NCBI GenBank assembly: GCA_050084515.1
Contig: CM114274.1
Span: forward strand, 2,728,001 to 2,792,000
From: Blasia pusilla
Lineage: Eukaryota > Marchantiophyta > Marchantiopsida > Blasiales
Reading direction: 5' to 3'
DNA length: 64,000 nt
Shown here: positions 12,100 to 23,203 of the stretch, one piece after another
Position numbering within the stretch: position 1 is the stretch's first letter
How the letters are laid out: every line of letters starts with the position of its first letter
Notes under the pieces: model-generated
Database searches by the model: none
What the model saw: only the letters and a program-made list of their open reading frames with translations
What the model was told of the DNA's origin: nothing
Made by a program: the position numbers and the translations under genes

Positions 12100-13035
12100 G
12101 CTTGTGTGGTGCATCCCAGAGAAGGGTATTCGGGTGTTGGATCTCTTTGCAAGGATCAACACTGGGTTAGTTGATGTTTTGCAAGATGGCGTGCAGCAAT
12201 AACTATATGTGGAGATTGATGATGTTGCAAGGTGCGCTTCACTTCACCATGTGGCGCTGTTACGCCTATGTTTCCCCGACTTGTTGTCTGCGTCCGCCAT
12301 TCAAGGTTACCAAAGTTCCCTACTGAGGGACATTTCATTGTTGGGGACGCAAGACTTGGAGCGGGTAGGGACCATAGACTTGGTCATTGCTAGTTGGCAA
12401 TGTTAGGGCCGATCGAGTGCTGGACAGGGTAGCGGGTTAGTTGACACTCGATCCAGGTTGTTTTGGGAAATGATGCGGATCTTGTGGCATTTACAAGAGC
12501 ATCAGCCTCGTTCTCTAGCATACATTTTGGAGAATGTCCCAATTTTGGGCGATTTGAGGTCCCGCGTGATGACGAGTGCACATTAGGTGCGCGCATGGAT
12601 CGGCCCGGTAGTGTTGTTAGATGCGGCGAGTGTGGGTTCACCAGCACATCGCCCGCGTCTTTGGTGGACCAACTTGGAACCACACGAGGTGTTACGGAGG
12701 GCATCTGCGAGAGTGGAGCACCCCTCCGATTTGTTGGTGGATTCTATATTGGATCCAGGCCGTCGATCACAAGACCAGGATTGGAAGGTAGCCTTTCCCA
12801 CATTGGTGAGTTTTCCCGCTTCCTATGCATTCAAGGAGGTTGGACTTGGCTTGGTTTGGGATGACCAAGTACAAAGGTTGGTGGAGCCCAATGCCGATGA
12901 GCAAGAGCGAGCGATGGGATTCCCCACAGGAGTGACGGTAGTACCGTCACTATCAGAGGCATCACGACATCATGTCTTGGGTCAGGCAATGGACTTGAGC
13001 TGCTTGACATGGATTTTCAGCTTAGGAGTAGTTGA
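12100..13035 (+). pseudogene. C5 cytosine DNA methyltransferase domain within the family A polyprotein (A1)
   Basis: All the motifs share one reading frame in the canonical I-to-X order. Motif I is VLDLFARINTGL (from about 12131; SAM binding). Motif IV is SW-Q-C at about 12392, where the family has a P-C-Q core: Pro reads Gln here, the nucleophile Cys is kept and the next codon is a stop. Motif VI is ILENVP (about 12527). Motif VIII is AHRPRLWWTNL (about 12643). The C-terminal block has ERAMGFPTG (about 12907) and VLGQAMDLSCLTW (about 12975), resembling the DNMT3-like ending. In-frame stops lie near 12202, 12404 and 12580. Such enzymes methylate cytosine at carbon 5. The domain sits between protease and RT and continues in the same frame into RT. 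This copy is inactive; the assignment is strong because six motifs agree in order and spacing. Confidence 0.9.
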
Positions 13036-14762
13036 GCAGTGTCATTTGAGGACGCGACAGATCACAGCTGTTGTGTTGGTCAGGCCCATGCCTACCAAGG
13101 CGATTGAGGCAGCGGCTGGGGGTGAGACCGGAGAAGATCGACACACTAGGGGTGATTGGGAGAGATACCCTTGGACTTCTTGGGATGTTTTGCAGGTACG
13201 CCAGGAGATGATAGCCACAACATCAAGTGTGGTTCCGGGTACTGCACGTGGAGATGAGAGTTCTTTGGTCCGAGACGGGGTTGCACCACAGCAACCACCG
13301 ACATCCGCGCCGGAGAGTCCTACTGTAGTCACGATGGAGACTTGGGAGCCAGATATGGGCCCTAAGTTGACAAGAGGAGAGCGGCACCGGATACACAAGT
13401 TCCTTAGGAGTTATAGGAGCTATTTTGCATTTAGTATGCATGATTTGGGTACGCTAAAGGGTCCAAGGATCTGCATTGAGTTGTCGAGTGATACGCCGAT
13501 CTTTCGACAACCCTACAGGTATAGTGACATGGAGAGGGCTTTGATTCAAAGTAGGAGCCAGGACTTGGTTGGAGCAGGACTAGTGAAGATGTCACATGGA
13601 GAGTATGCATCTACCATTGTCATGCTTGCAAAGAAGGATGTGGATGGAAATTGGACGGATAGGCGGATGTGTGGAGATTACCGACCTATCAATCGGCAGA
13701 CGAAGTCCGATAGATATGCCATGCCCATCCCTAAGGATATCTTTGATGCAATTGGGCATGCAAAGGCCTTCAGTTCATTGGATTTGCGAGCCGGATACCA
13801 TCAGTTACCTATCAGATTGGAGGATAGGTAGAAGACCGTATTTTGGGATATTGATCCTCACGAAAAGGATTGTTTGTACTAGTGGCGGTTCTTACCATTC
13901 GGGTTAAAGAACGCCCCGACTGAGTTTCAGAGGGTCATGGATAGGATCTTGGCAGGTCTGGATTTTGCTAGGTGTTAGTCTTTAGCGCCACGGTTGAGGA
14001 GCATGAGCGACATCTTGAGGAGGTGTTTCGACGATTGCAATTATGTGGGCTGAAGCTACATCCAGGCAAGTGCAAGTTCTTCTACCACCAAATTGAGTAC
14101 TTGGGTCATATGATATACCTTGGGGGCCTTGGTGTGCAATAGACAAAGGTAAAGGATATTTCACGCATTCCACGCCCTACAGATGTGAGTTGGGTTCGTG
14201 CATTCATGGGATTGGCGAACTTCTATCGACGGTACGTCAAGGGTTTCAGTTTGATTGCGAAGCCGCTAACCTTGATGAGCAAGATGGATGAGGAATGGCA
14301 CTGGGGGGATGAGCAAGAGAGAGAATTTCAGATGCTCAAGGACATATTGATGTCCGCACCCATATTGAGGAGATCGATTAGGGGGCGTCCTTTCGAGTTG
14401 CATATCAATTGGAGCATGTTGGGGCTTGGAGCCGTGCTCACCCAACATGACGATGATGGTAGAGAGTTTGTGGTGGCTTATGCTAGTCGCTCGAACAACA
14501 TTGCAGAGGCAAAGTATAGCTCGTATGAGGATGAGTGCTTGGCTACAATGTGGGCTGTCGCACATTTTAGATGTTATCTATTCGGAAATCCCTTTACCAT
14601 CAATACTGATCATCAGCCACTTAAGTGGTTGATGGAGTCCGACAAGCTTACAGGGAAGCTTGCGAGGTGGGCTCTTTTGTTGCAAGAGTATGACTTCCAA
14701 GTGGTGCATAGACTTGGGACGTTCAACCAGGATGCAGATGGTTTGAGCTGTAAGCCATGCCC
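13036..14762 (+). pseudogene. Family A reverse transcriptase and RNase H (A1)
   Basis: A linker (13036-13400) leads into a Ty3-type RT: IFRQPYRYS, GLVKMSHGEYASTIVMLAKKD, CGDYRPINRQT, FSSLDLRAGYHQLPI (first catalytic Asp), then LPFGLKNAPTEFQRVMDRIL. At about 13973-13980 the expected Y-I-D-D box is missing: the sequence passes from FARC straight to VFSATVEEH, so the catalytic pair is gone. After a frameshift it continues through HPGKCKFF, EYLGH and RAFMGLANFYRRYVKGF. RNase H follows with FELHINWSMLGLGAVL, YSSYEDECLATMWAVAHFR, INTDHQPLKWLM and NQDADGLS. Stops are at about 13830, 13905 and 14142. This enzyme copies element RNA into DNA in the particle; this copy cannot. Confidence 0.88.
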
Positions 14763-15039
14763 GAGTCAACGAGATGCCACTGGAGCTCGTTGGCATGGTG
14801 AGAGTGATGAGGAGTTGGTGCCAGGATGCGTCAGCCTATTTGGTCTTGTTGGATATAGAGAGCCATATTGCTAAGACTTCAATGGCGAGGTTTGATAGAG
14901 AGTCCTTTGATCTAGAGGCCAGTGAGGAGACAACAGGTGGCCAACACATTCACGACGATGGAGTGGTCTTGGAGTACCTACGTACTAGCAGGGTCGCGAG
15001 CATAGTGGGTGCTTGAGAGCGGGATTAGATCCTACAATG

Positions 15040-16235
15040 AGCCAGACGGTTCCGATGGGAGGGCACACATGTGTTGTGAGTGTGGGAGGATGGTAGAGTG
15101 TGTGTAGTGCCTCATCCTTTGCAGAGAGCACGTTTGGTGCATCATGCCCACGAGGAGTTGGGTCATTTTGGAGTGAAGCGGACATGCAGCTTGCTCCCGA
15201 TTCAGTATTGGTGGCGACGCATGCAGAGTGACGTTCAACAATTTGTTGCTAGATACATGGTGTGTGATCAAGTCCGAGCATCGTTCAATGCTCCAACTCC
15301 ATATTTGCATCCACTTCCGATCATGGGTTTAGGTTATAGATGGAGTTTGGATTTTGCAGGACCTTTGCTTTGACGGAGCGCCATAGTCGTTATGTGTTGG
15401 TGATGGTCGAACACTTCTCGAAGTGGATAGAGTTGGTTGCATTTCTTGACAAAGCGAGTGAGAGAGTAGCATATGCCTTCCTAGATCGAGTGTTGAGTCA
15501 TTACGGCATACCAGCTGAGGTGTTGACAAACCACAATACAGAGTTCCGCGGGGAGTTTCAGGCCTTGTGTAATCAGACATTGATCGACCACCACAGTACT
15601 TTGCGAGATCATCCTGAGGCGGATGGACTAGCGGAGCGGGTTGTGTAGACGATGAAGAGAGGACTACACAAGTATGGGTTGCAGAGAGGTCACCTAGGAG
15701 ATTGGGACCTTCAGTTGCCGTGGTTGGCGATGGTATAGAGATTTAGCAGGCAGGCATCCTTAGCGTCTTTCTCACCGTACTTGTTGCTTTATGGTCGAGA
15801 GCCAAATTTACCTACGGCCATTCGTCGAGATACTGGTGAGGTGTTGAACCTTGATGACCCTGATGTATGGATGCGAGCATGTTCTTAGAGGGCTGAATTG
15901 TTTCGGAGAGTGATGCCCATGGCGTTTGAGAACTTGGTGATTGCGCAGCATCGGGATACATTGAGGTATGCGATTATTCAGGGGGGTGGTTATCGACCTA
16001 CTATCCGTAGGTTTCATCAAGGAGACTATGTCTACTTGCAGAAGACGACACCCACGATGTTGGATGTGACTGCATGGCGCACCATCTTGAGAGTGCGTGA
16101 GGTTTTGCCATCCGGTATTCTCTTGCTGGAGGGACGCAATTGTATGGTTTGGAAGGATCATGTGCGTGACTGTGCGCCATATCATCTTCCGAACATTGAC
16201 GGTACAGTTGCTCAGAGCTTAGCAATAGTTCCTAG
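15040..16235 (+). pseudogene. Family A integrase (A1)
   Basis: The N-terminal zinc-binding region reads HAHEELGHFGVKR...MVCDQVRAS; the first Cys of the pair reads Tyr here but is Cys in A2. The catalytic core starts at YRWSLDFAGP (first Asp), and a small deletion near 15368 shifts the frame. The second acidic position is mutated (VLTNHNTEF; A2 has VLTDQGTKF). The Glu region is GLAERVV followed by a stop. The C-terminal part has VWMRACS-stop-RAELFRRVMP, FHQGDYVYLQK, LRVREVLPSG and MVWKDHVRDCAPYHLPNIDG, an SH3-like integrase tail. The enzyme would insert the DNA copy into the genome. Confidence 0.85.
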
Positions 16236-16386
16236 AGGCTTGTTGTGTATGTTGTGTGGTTCCGCTCGTGGTGCAGCCACTATGCTAGTCTGTGATGGGT
16301 GTTTGAGAGGATGGCATATGGGATTTTTGATGCCACCTCTCACTAGGGTTCCTCAGGGATGATGGATGTGTCCCAGATGTACATAG
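16236..16386 (+). pseudogene. PHD finger at the C terminus of the family A polyprotein (A1)
   Basis: Directly after the integrase tail comes CMLC, then VCDGCLRGWHMGF, PPLTRVPQG, a stop, and WMCPRC. This is the C4-H-C3 pattern of a PHD finger, with the usual PPL and W-x-C-P-x-C ending. The sixth ligand reads Phe here but Cys in A2 (HMACLTPPL), and a CGA-to-TGA change makes the internal stop (A2 keeps CGA). PHD fingers read histone tails. In the element it could tether the integration complex to marked chromatin, which is inference. Confidence 0.85.
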
Positions 16387-18559
16387 AGTAGGTAGTTCTA
16401 CATTCCAACTTGTGTCTGTGATATGGATGACAAGAAGGTGAATAACGATGGTGTCATGACTGTTAGGATAGATCGGTGGGATCTAGCAGAGCGTCTTCAC
16501 GAGTAGTGGAGGACATGCCTAGGAGGTCGAGAATGACCTGCTGAGGCCCCGAGAAACTTGAGAGAGCAGATATCCCCTTCGTTTCGGCTCATTTGGAGCC
16601 ATATAGAGAAACTTACTATTTTGGGTAAGTTTCCATGTTGGGGATAGTTGACTTTACACTTTAGAAAGTGGCCCTTGACCCGCTACAGCAGGTCTAGAGC
16701 CAAGGATGTGACCTACGAGGATAGGATAACGTTGAGAGGGCTTGGGAGAGGGAAGGGGGTATACCTCCAAGAGAGGGAGCTTGAGAGCACATTCTCTCTT
16801 TGTTGAACCTCTTGGCATGAGGCAGTGGAGCTATGGTCTTGCTTGCCTTGTGAGTGTAACCAAGGCCTCTCATTAGGAGAGTGGGTTTGGTTTGACATGA
16901 GAGAGAGTGCACACCTTTGAGAGTTATGGTGTGAGATGGTGTAAAGAGAGATTGGATCTTACTTTACAAAGAGAGAATGAGAGAGTGCAAGAGCTTCATG
17001 GGGGGGCTCGCTGGTCACTCACTGTTTTTGCAGGTTGGGGACCATGTTCCCTATTCAACGGCTCATGTGAGTGCTCATCGGAGCAAGGGCTGCTTTGATT
17101 GTTCTTTGCATTTGCCGATTTTTTGTGTGGAAGAGTGGCGCACGGGAGCACTGCCCAATTTTTGATAGGGATTGATTATGGGGGTGGGTTGCCCCATGCC
17201 TGGTGCTCTTGGGAGCACCATGTAGCTTTCTGATTTGTATTTTTACAGGTTTTACATTTTTGTTGGGAGAAATCAGTGCGGAAGCGCTGCCAAATTTGTG
17301 TAGGAGAAAGAGACATTGGGCTTTACAACCGTCCCTGTCACTTCTTACTGAAATGTCCAATTCTGAATATTTTTTGATATTCTTGTAGACCAAGAAGCTA
17401 TGCACGTTGTGCAATAAATAATGTGCAATTTAGAGTTACGAGTAAAAAGTTATGGTCAATCTTGAAAAACTGCCATTGCTAGACAATTTTTAGGGTTAAA
17501 TTGTTCAAACCCTAAACCAGCTGCGGCGGCCGTCGCCATCATAGTCACCTTCAACGATCCGCCATTGATGGTCAATCTTCACCGTCACCAATCAACCATC
17601 ACCGTCAATGGTCCACTGTTTGTTGTCCACCCTTTGGTTGCCTTTGCCGCCGTTACGGAGTGGAGGGTCTTCCACGACATTCGTCGATTCTCTGACTTGC
17701 GACGCCACCACGTACTTTGTTTTGGCCGCCACCGTCATCAAAATTTTGTAATCAACCAGTGATGGCAGATGACCTCTAGTTATAGTGTTTGAGTTTTGAT
17801 TTCATGCTGCTATGTTATGATTGGTAGCCGCTTGACGATGATCGAGTACCGTATCGTGACGCCCGTAGCTGCAACGCGTTGCCGATTTCCGCGCCGTGGC
17901 GCTCGTGGCCGCACCGCACCGTCTCGATCACGGAGCTGATCCATCATTATGGAGCAGAGTGTGGGTTTATTTTTGATTGAAGAGGGTATGCCGCGGAGTG
18001 CCGCATCCCACCATCGAGGGTCATGCCGTTTGTAGCCGTGCCGTGCCGCCTGCAAGGCTGCATCGTTCCGCTGGAACTGCACTGGCTATCAAGGAGTTTT
18101 GAGCAACATCAATATGGGAGGAGTATGACTTGATGATTGGAGGAGTTGTCTCCGCGACCAAGTTGGGGTCAAGATTTGCAGCTACTGAGGAGCGACATCG
18201 ACATGTGTTCAGGTTACCCATTATGGTCCTTTACCCTGCACGCGTGAGGGATTCTGAGATTTGGATAGTTATTTGGGGATATTGGGTTGTATGGATGTTG
18301 AGAGCATCATTTGTGTATGTGGTTTAGGGGACATATACCTGTGTGGGATGTCCGGAGTTGAGGGTGGGTTATCGATGAGATGATAGCTTGGTTGATTTGC
18401 TGCACCACGCCGCTTGTTGCTGCACGTTACACGTCTCGGGGAGGCAGAGAGTAGATTGAGTGCCGCGTGTTTGGGATGAGTGATTGAGGGATTACTCACT
18501 AGGTTGAGAGTGATCGAGTGAGAGGGGCACGAGGGTCATCACGGCGTCTGTTCGGGACT

Positions 18560-19745
18560 TTGAGAGGCGAGGTGGTGAACTCGAGAGTAGCTCTAGAGGT
18601 TTTAGGCGGAGTGGCGCGAGGTTCCAAGGGTCTCCACGTGAGGGACCACCTCGACCTCCTTCTGTGTCATCGTCAAACAAGGAGGAGGGTGTAGAGGAGT
18701 TTTTGAGCACATTGCCACACATTGTGAGTGGTCCTACCTGTTGTGCGTACGAGATGGACGAAGGGGATGGAGGACCGTGTAAGTTTTCAGGTGCAGTAGG
18801 TATGATTGAGTTGCACGATTTCATAGCAGAATTTAGGAGTTGGTGCGACTCCCAGCGGGCCTGGAACTCTAGAGAGTTTAACCCGTTTACAATATGGAAT
18901 AGTATGTTCAAGTATTTAGAGGGGGCGCCCATGGATGATTACCATGAGTTCTCTCAGAGATATGCATGTGAGATCGAGGCATGGAGGCTCTACTATAACC
19001 CACATTATGTGTCATGGACGGAGCCGTTCCTAGATGAGGAGGAGGAGTCAGGAGAGGCTACTTCCTCTTCCACTAGTGACATTTTAGGAGGGGTCACTTG
19101 CACGGGAGCAGTTGCATCGTCTAGTCGGGTTCATCCTAGGTTCAACCCTGTGGTTGAGTTCTTTGCCGAGTTGAGGGCGAGCTACCAAGGGGTACGGACG
19201 GAGAAGTTGCGAAGCATCCACAACTTCCAGAGGCACCACGGTGAGAGTTTGCGTGAGGCTTACACTCGCTTATGCCAGTCGATCAACGTCACTCAGGGGG
19301 TGACAGAGGCTCAGGCTATCCAGTCATGGTACGCGATGGTGGATCGGACCCTACGGACACGGGTGCGGTAGGGGGTATCGTAGAGAATATTGAGCGCAAC
19401 ATGGCGGAGGAGAGCGTAGCCACCATGGGTTCTCGGCGAGAGCAGTCGTGATTATCTGCACCACTCGTGCAGCAACGTGGACTCCGAGGTAGGTCAACTA
19501 TGGCACCACAAGTTGAGGGAGGATACCAGGAGGCCATGCCACTAGGACCAGCGCCTTCATATGCTGCTCAGAAATAACTGCCTACTATCACTTGTTGGTC
19601 ATTTGGTGGAGCCCATCATCAGCGCGATTGCACTCGTCAGGGTCATGGACGTGTGCCTTAGGATGGAGGAGGAGATGGTGCTGCAACATGAGGTTATCAG
19701 TGTGACTATTGTCAGAGGTATGGTCATACACGCGCCAGGTGTTTC
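18560..19745 (+). pseudogene. Family A gag with zinc knuckle (A2)
   Basis: Capsid-type sequence from about 18664 (EEGVEEFLST, IELHDFIAEFRSWCDSQRAWNSREFNPF) runs to QAIQSWYAMVDRTL, where stops and a deletion of about 40 bases (near 19380) break it. The nucleocapsid knuckle CDYCQRYGHTRARC (about 19700-19742) is perfect CX2CX4HX4C and would bind element RNA. This copy shows that family A has a normal Gag nucleocapsid, which A1 has lost. Confidence 0.82.
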
Positions 19746-20639
19746 AATTTACATCCTGAGTTACGTCCGGACCGAGGGCCAGAGAGGGCACTAGAGCAAG
19801 TAGTCGGTCCGGGTTTGCCTAGAGATCGTGTACCAGGTGGTCCCGTATGGGGGATGAGGAGCTGGAGTTTCCCGACACGGTGGTGGCTTCCCGTGGAGGA
19901 GGTAGAGTCCTACCACCTAGATGTGTCGAGGGAGATACCAAGCGAGAGGCTAGGATGGCTGCTCAGATACATCAGCTACAAGAGCAGATTGCTGCTATGG
20001 CATTGAGATTACCCGATGTCGGATCCGTTGCATCGACATCATATGGAGCAACCAGACATATGGAGGATCCTGGTTGGATGTGCGGGGTTGCCCAGATGGA
20101 GGCCACCGCAATTGTGACGCGTGGAGTAGCCGCAGAGTTGGATCCATAGCGAGGGGAAGCCAGGAAACAGACTAGGCTTCCTTAGTCTTTCACGTTGTCC
20201 GAGGCGATGAGGACCCCATCGATGGGTCCTGATCAGAGTTTCTGGAGAGTTGGTGATGTTGTTGGTGTGCACGCACGGAGGGCGATGGGAGAAGCGAGTG
20301 CGGCGACTCCTATTGTTGATGCTCAGGAGGGGCATGTGTCGAGCACGTTGTTGGGGGCAGCCACCACTGAAACCGCACTCCTTTATTTTTTGCTTCCGAT
20401 GTTATGACGTTGGGGGGTACCTCCGCCGAGGCTTTTTAGCTAGCTACTACACTATGTGAGCGTGGAGTTGGAGTTCCTACATCACGTTCAGAGGTGATTG
20501 CAGAGGAGGTGATGGACCTGCCCTTGGAGTGGATGCTCGGGCCGTCCACGTGAGATTCATGGCAGGCTGCGGCTGCTAGGATGGCGGAGATGCCCGCTGG
20601 ACCCGCGATAGAGCGTGCCATGGCTTCTCCTCGTGTTGT

Positions 20640-21000
20640 GTTGCTGGATAACTGAGGAGAGGTCTTCCAGTTGGTGAGTCCCAGAGGTAGAGCTTTTAGT
20701 CCGAAGCGCGTCTTTTTGGATTCAGGAGCGCAACCCCTGATGTTGGGAAAAGCGTCATTGAGAGGATTGGGCTTGACGAGAGCCGATGTGGAGCGTTGTC
20801 CATCCCGGATACAGACATCCTTGGGTGGAGTGAGTACCACACAGTATATCACCCGATAGGAGGTCGTGGTGAGGATTTTCTGGGACATCCTACATATGAG
20901 TCCGTGGTGTGAGCCAAGACAATAGAGTCTTACGACATCTTGGTTGGTGGAGCAGTGTTATACCCGATGGGGTTTGCCCTGGATTAATGGGAGGAGTCAG
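20640..21000 (+). pseudogene. Family A aspartic protease (A2)
   Basis: The segment LLDN-stop-GEVFQLVSP leads to VFLDSGAQPLMLGKASLRGLGL; the catalytic DSGA is at about 20716-20730. It continues through ADVERCPSRIQTSLGGVSTTQYITR. This is a retropepsin-like fold that would cut the Gag-Pol polyprotein. The same motif is at about 34289-34304 in A3. Frameshifts and stops follow (about 20857 onward). Confidence 0.78.
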
Positions 21001-21279
21001 CGTCCTACAGACCAGGATGGTAGTCAGGTGATGGGCGCCTTAGCTCATTACCTGTTTGATTCACACGTGCAGTGATCGAGCGACGGCTAGGAGAGATGGG
21101 GACCTTAGCAGCATTTAGCAGTGCCATCACTTGGCCTAGTAATTTGATTGAGGGACATATCCATGCATAAGATACTCCCATTCCTGAAATTTCTATGGAG
21201 AGGAGTGTTATGGTAGGCACATCATTCCGTGGAGGAGAGGTGCCGTTGTGGGGCTCGACTTAGGAGCTTCGACGATTCG

Positions 21280-21610
21280 CAGATAAGCACTTGCACAACG
21301 CGTGGAGCGAGGCATTTGCACCGGAGCTTGACAGGTCTGAGGAACCCGAGGTAGGAGGGAGTGCTATGATGACAGCCTTGGATACCACACCCATTGTGTG
21401 GTGTACCTCGGAGGAGGGTATTCGAGTGTTAGATCTCTTTGGAGGGATTAGCACTAGGTTAGCTACTGTTTTGCAGGCAGGAGTGCGAGTACAACAATAC
21501 TTGTATGTGGAGAATGATGATGTTGCAAGGCGCGTCTCACTACGATATGTGGCGCAGTTATGCCTACGTTTTCCGGACTTATTGTCTATGTCCGCGGTAC
21601 AGGGGTACCC
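21280..21610 (+). pseudogene. Family A methyltransferase N-terminal part (A2), truncated
   Basis: The segment NAWSEAFAPELDRSEEPEVGG is followed by EEGIRVLDLFGGISTRLATVLQAG (SAM-binding motif I at about 21420), LYVENDDVARRVSLRYVA and LRFPDLLSMSAVQGY. Motif I is closer to consensus (DLFGG) than in A1 (DLFAR). Shortly after, near 21605, similarity to A1 stops at the junction with the foreign insert, so all catalytic motifs are missing. Confidence 0.82.
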
Positions 21611-23203
21611 ACAAACAGAAGTACCGGGTCATCACCAAGTACAACTGACGTTCATGGGTGAAGCACCGTTCGGTGACTGGTTCTTTGACAATACTAATTA
21701 GTTGTTCTATCTTTTCTAGCACCAATGCAGCAAACCGATTGTTATCTTCTTTCATCCATTGTCGTAGGGGGATAGCTAGAGATAGCAGATGGTCTTCAGT
21801 AAGAACTAGATGGTTGGGTCTTCTAGGAGACGAGGCTTCTTTCCCCGCTCCTGGGTTCCCCATGTGTCTCTCTCCCTCTCCAGCAAAGCTTATGATCCCT
21901 AACAACCGTGCCAAAATGTTTTATCTCTTATGTGTAATGTATAATGAGTAACAAAATTGATCTTTTTACAGTAATTTAATGAGTTCGATCCCCAAGAGGA
22001 TCAATTTTTGGTGGAAAGAGAGTTCAAAATTACAATTCTCTTGTAATAAGTGTATTTAACTGTGTATGATTAAGATTCAGTGTCTTATCAATATCTTCAG
22101 ATCTTTCTTAGTACCAAAGTTTCTTTCTTCTATTCTCTCTAGTGGAGTTGATAGCACACTCAGGTCGATTTCCTCTCGATATCAAGAAACCTCACAGAGA
22201 CCTCAACATGAAAGCTGGCTTCTCCTACTTTCGGAACTCAATCTGTCTCGGCAGGCTACTCTCTGTCAAACAGATTTCCTACAACTCTATGTTGATTATT
22301 CCATTGATGAGAAAGGTTTGCCCTATTCACTCTTCATTCTGCAGACCCAAAAAGAATACTCAGACATAAGCATCGCACATCAGAATGAATGAATGAGTGC
22401 TTTACTACTCCATCAAGAATGAGAAAGCTTCAAAAGTGTAAACAAGCTTGAGAGGGTACTACTCCCTTCCTCGGACCATTCCTACATCATAAGGACTTCG
22501 TAAGAGAATGATGATGATAGCTACTTTCATGTTTCTTAAATACTCTCTGAAGTAGGAGTGTTCCAAAGATTCGAAGCGTTTTTGATGAAACTGGTGTCTC
22601 TTCAACATTTGTAACTACCTAGATCTATGGTGCTCTTCTCTTTTCCTAAGATCCCTATGAATCCGCAAAACAAAACTGTCTTAACTACCTATCTGATACA
22701 AAGAGTTGCGCCTTTTCCTATTCTAATAATTCTAACTATGTGTCGCTTGAAATCACTGTCAATCTTAGCTTCGCTTCGCTGCTCAGTCTGAACCTCTTTT
22801 GCTTTGCTTGAGGACGAAGCTCTTTCTCCTGATCTGAAGACGAAGCGCTCCATTCTTTGTTCTTGTTCCAGGTGCTTCGTTCAAGAACAAAGTACTTCTT
22901 TCTTTTCTTCTTCTTCATGCTTTGTTCAAGAGCGAAGCACTTCATAGACAAGTTCTTAACAGAGCTTCGTTGTCTTTTCAAAGCTTCTTGCTGGGTCTTT
23001 AGACTTCATTATTTTATTCTCCTCTTCTCTCAGGCAAATCCTTGATTTTCTCTCTCTGCCTTGTCCTTGGAGCTTCGTGATTCACTTCAATCTCATTCAT
23101 TCTTCTATTACGCAACCATAATATCAAAATCATAATGTATATACAAGTCTTCTTTGAATAAAAACATGTAATTCTTCAAAAGTACAAAATTGTGGGTATC
23201 ACA
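21611..23203 (-). mobile_element. 5' part (LTR, leader, start of gag) of a Tat/Athila-like gypsy element inside A2
   Basis: On the minus strand the fragment starts TGTGATACCCACAA at 23203, exactly where A2's RNase H sequence resumes on the other side, as expected of an LTR start. Near 21990 it has CTTGGGGATCGAACTCAT and near 21920 TTTTGGCACGGTTGTTAGG, close to the leader phrase before gag in many plant Tat/Athila-type elements. A gag-like reading frame then begins at about 21914 (MARLLGIISFAGEGER). The 3' remainder is missing, together with about 2.2 kb of A2. The first 40 bases or so at the left junction are unassigned. Confidence 0.6.

Larger units (their letters stand above)
8135..16451 (+). 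mobile_element. Family A Ty3-like retroelement, copy A1, carrying a DNA methyltransferase and a PHD finger
   Basis: The order in A1 is 5' terminal segment, long untranslated leader (about 8640-10360), gag, methyltransferase, reverse transcriptase, RNase H, integrase and PHD finger. Comparison with A2 and A3 shows what A1 has lost: the zinc-knuckle region (a gap of several hundred bases at 11336), the protease (a gap at about 11971), the RT catalytic box (about 13975) and the 3' terminal segment, since A1 runs directly into the TGTC start of A2 at 16452. Several in-frame stops add to this, so the copy is dead. It is nevertheless the only copy keeping a full-length methyltransferase and RT. Confidence 0.9.

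Noticed and set aside
12100-13035. The methyltransferase as a host DRM gene captured by chance
   Set aside because: Motif order is canonical I to X rather than rearranged as in DRM, the frame is shared with RT, and the N-terminal part recurs in A2.
8135-16451. CRISPR array or prokaryotic origin suggested by repeats in the leader
   Set aside because: The repeats are degenerate and without unique spacers; the setting is a plant retroelement.
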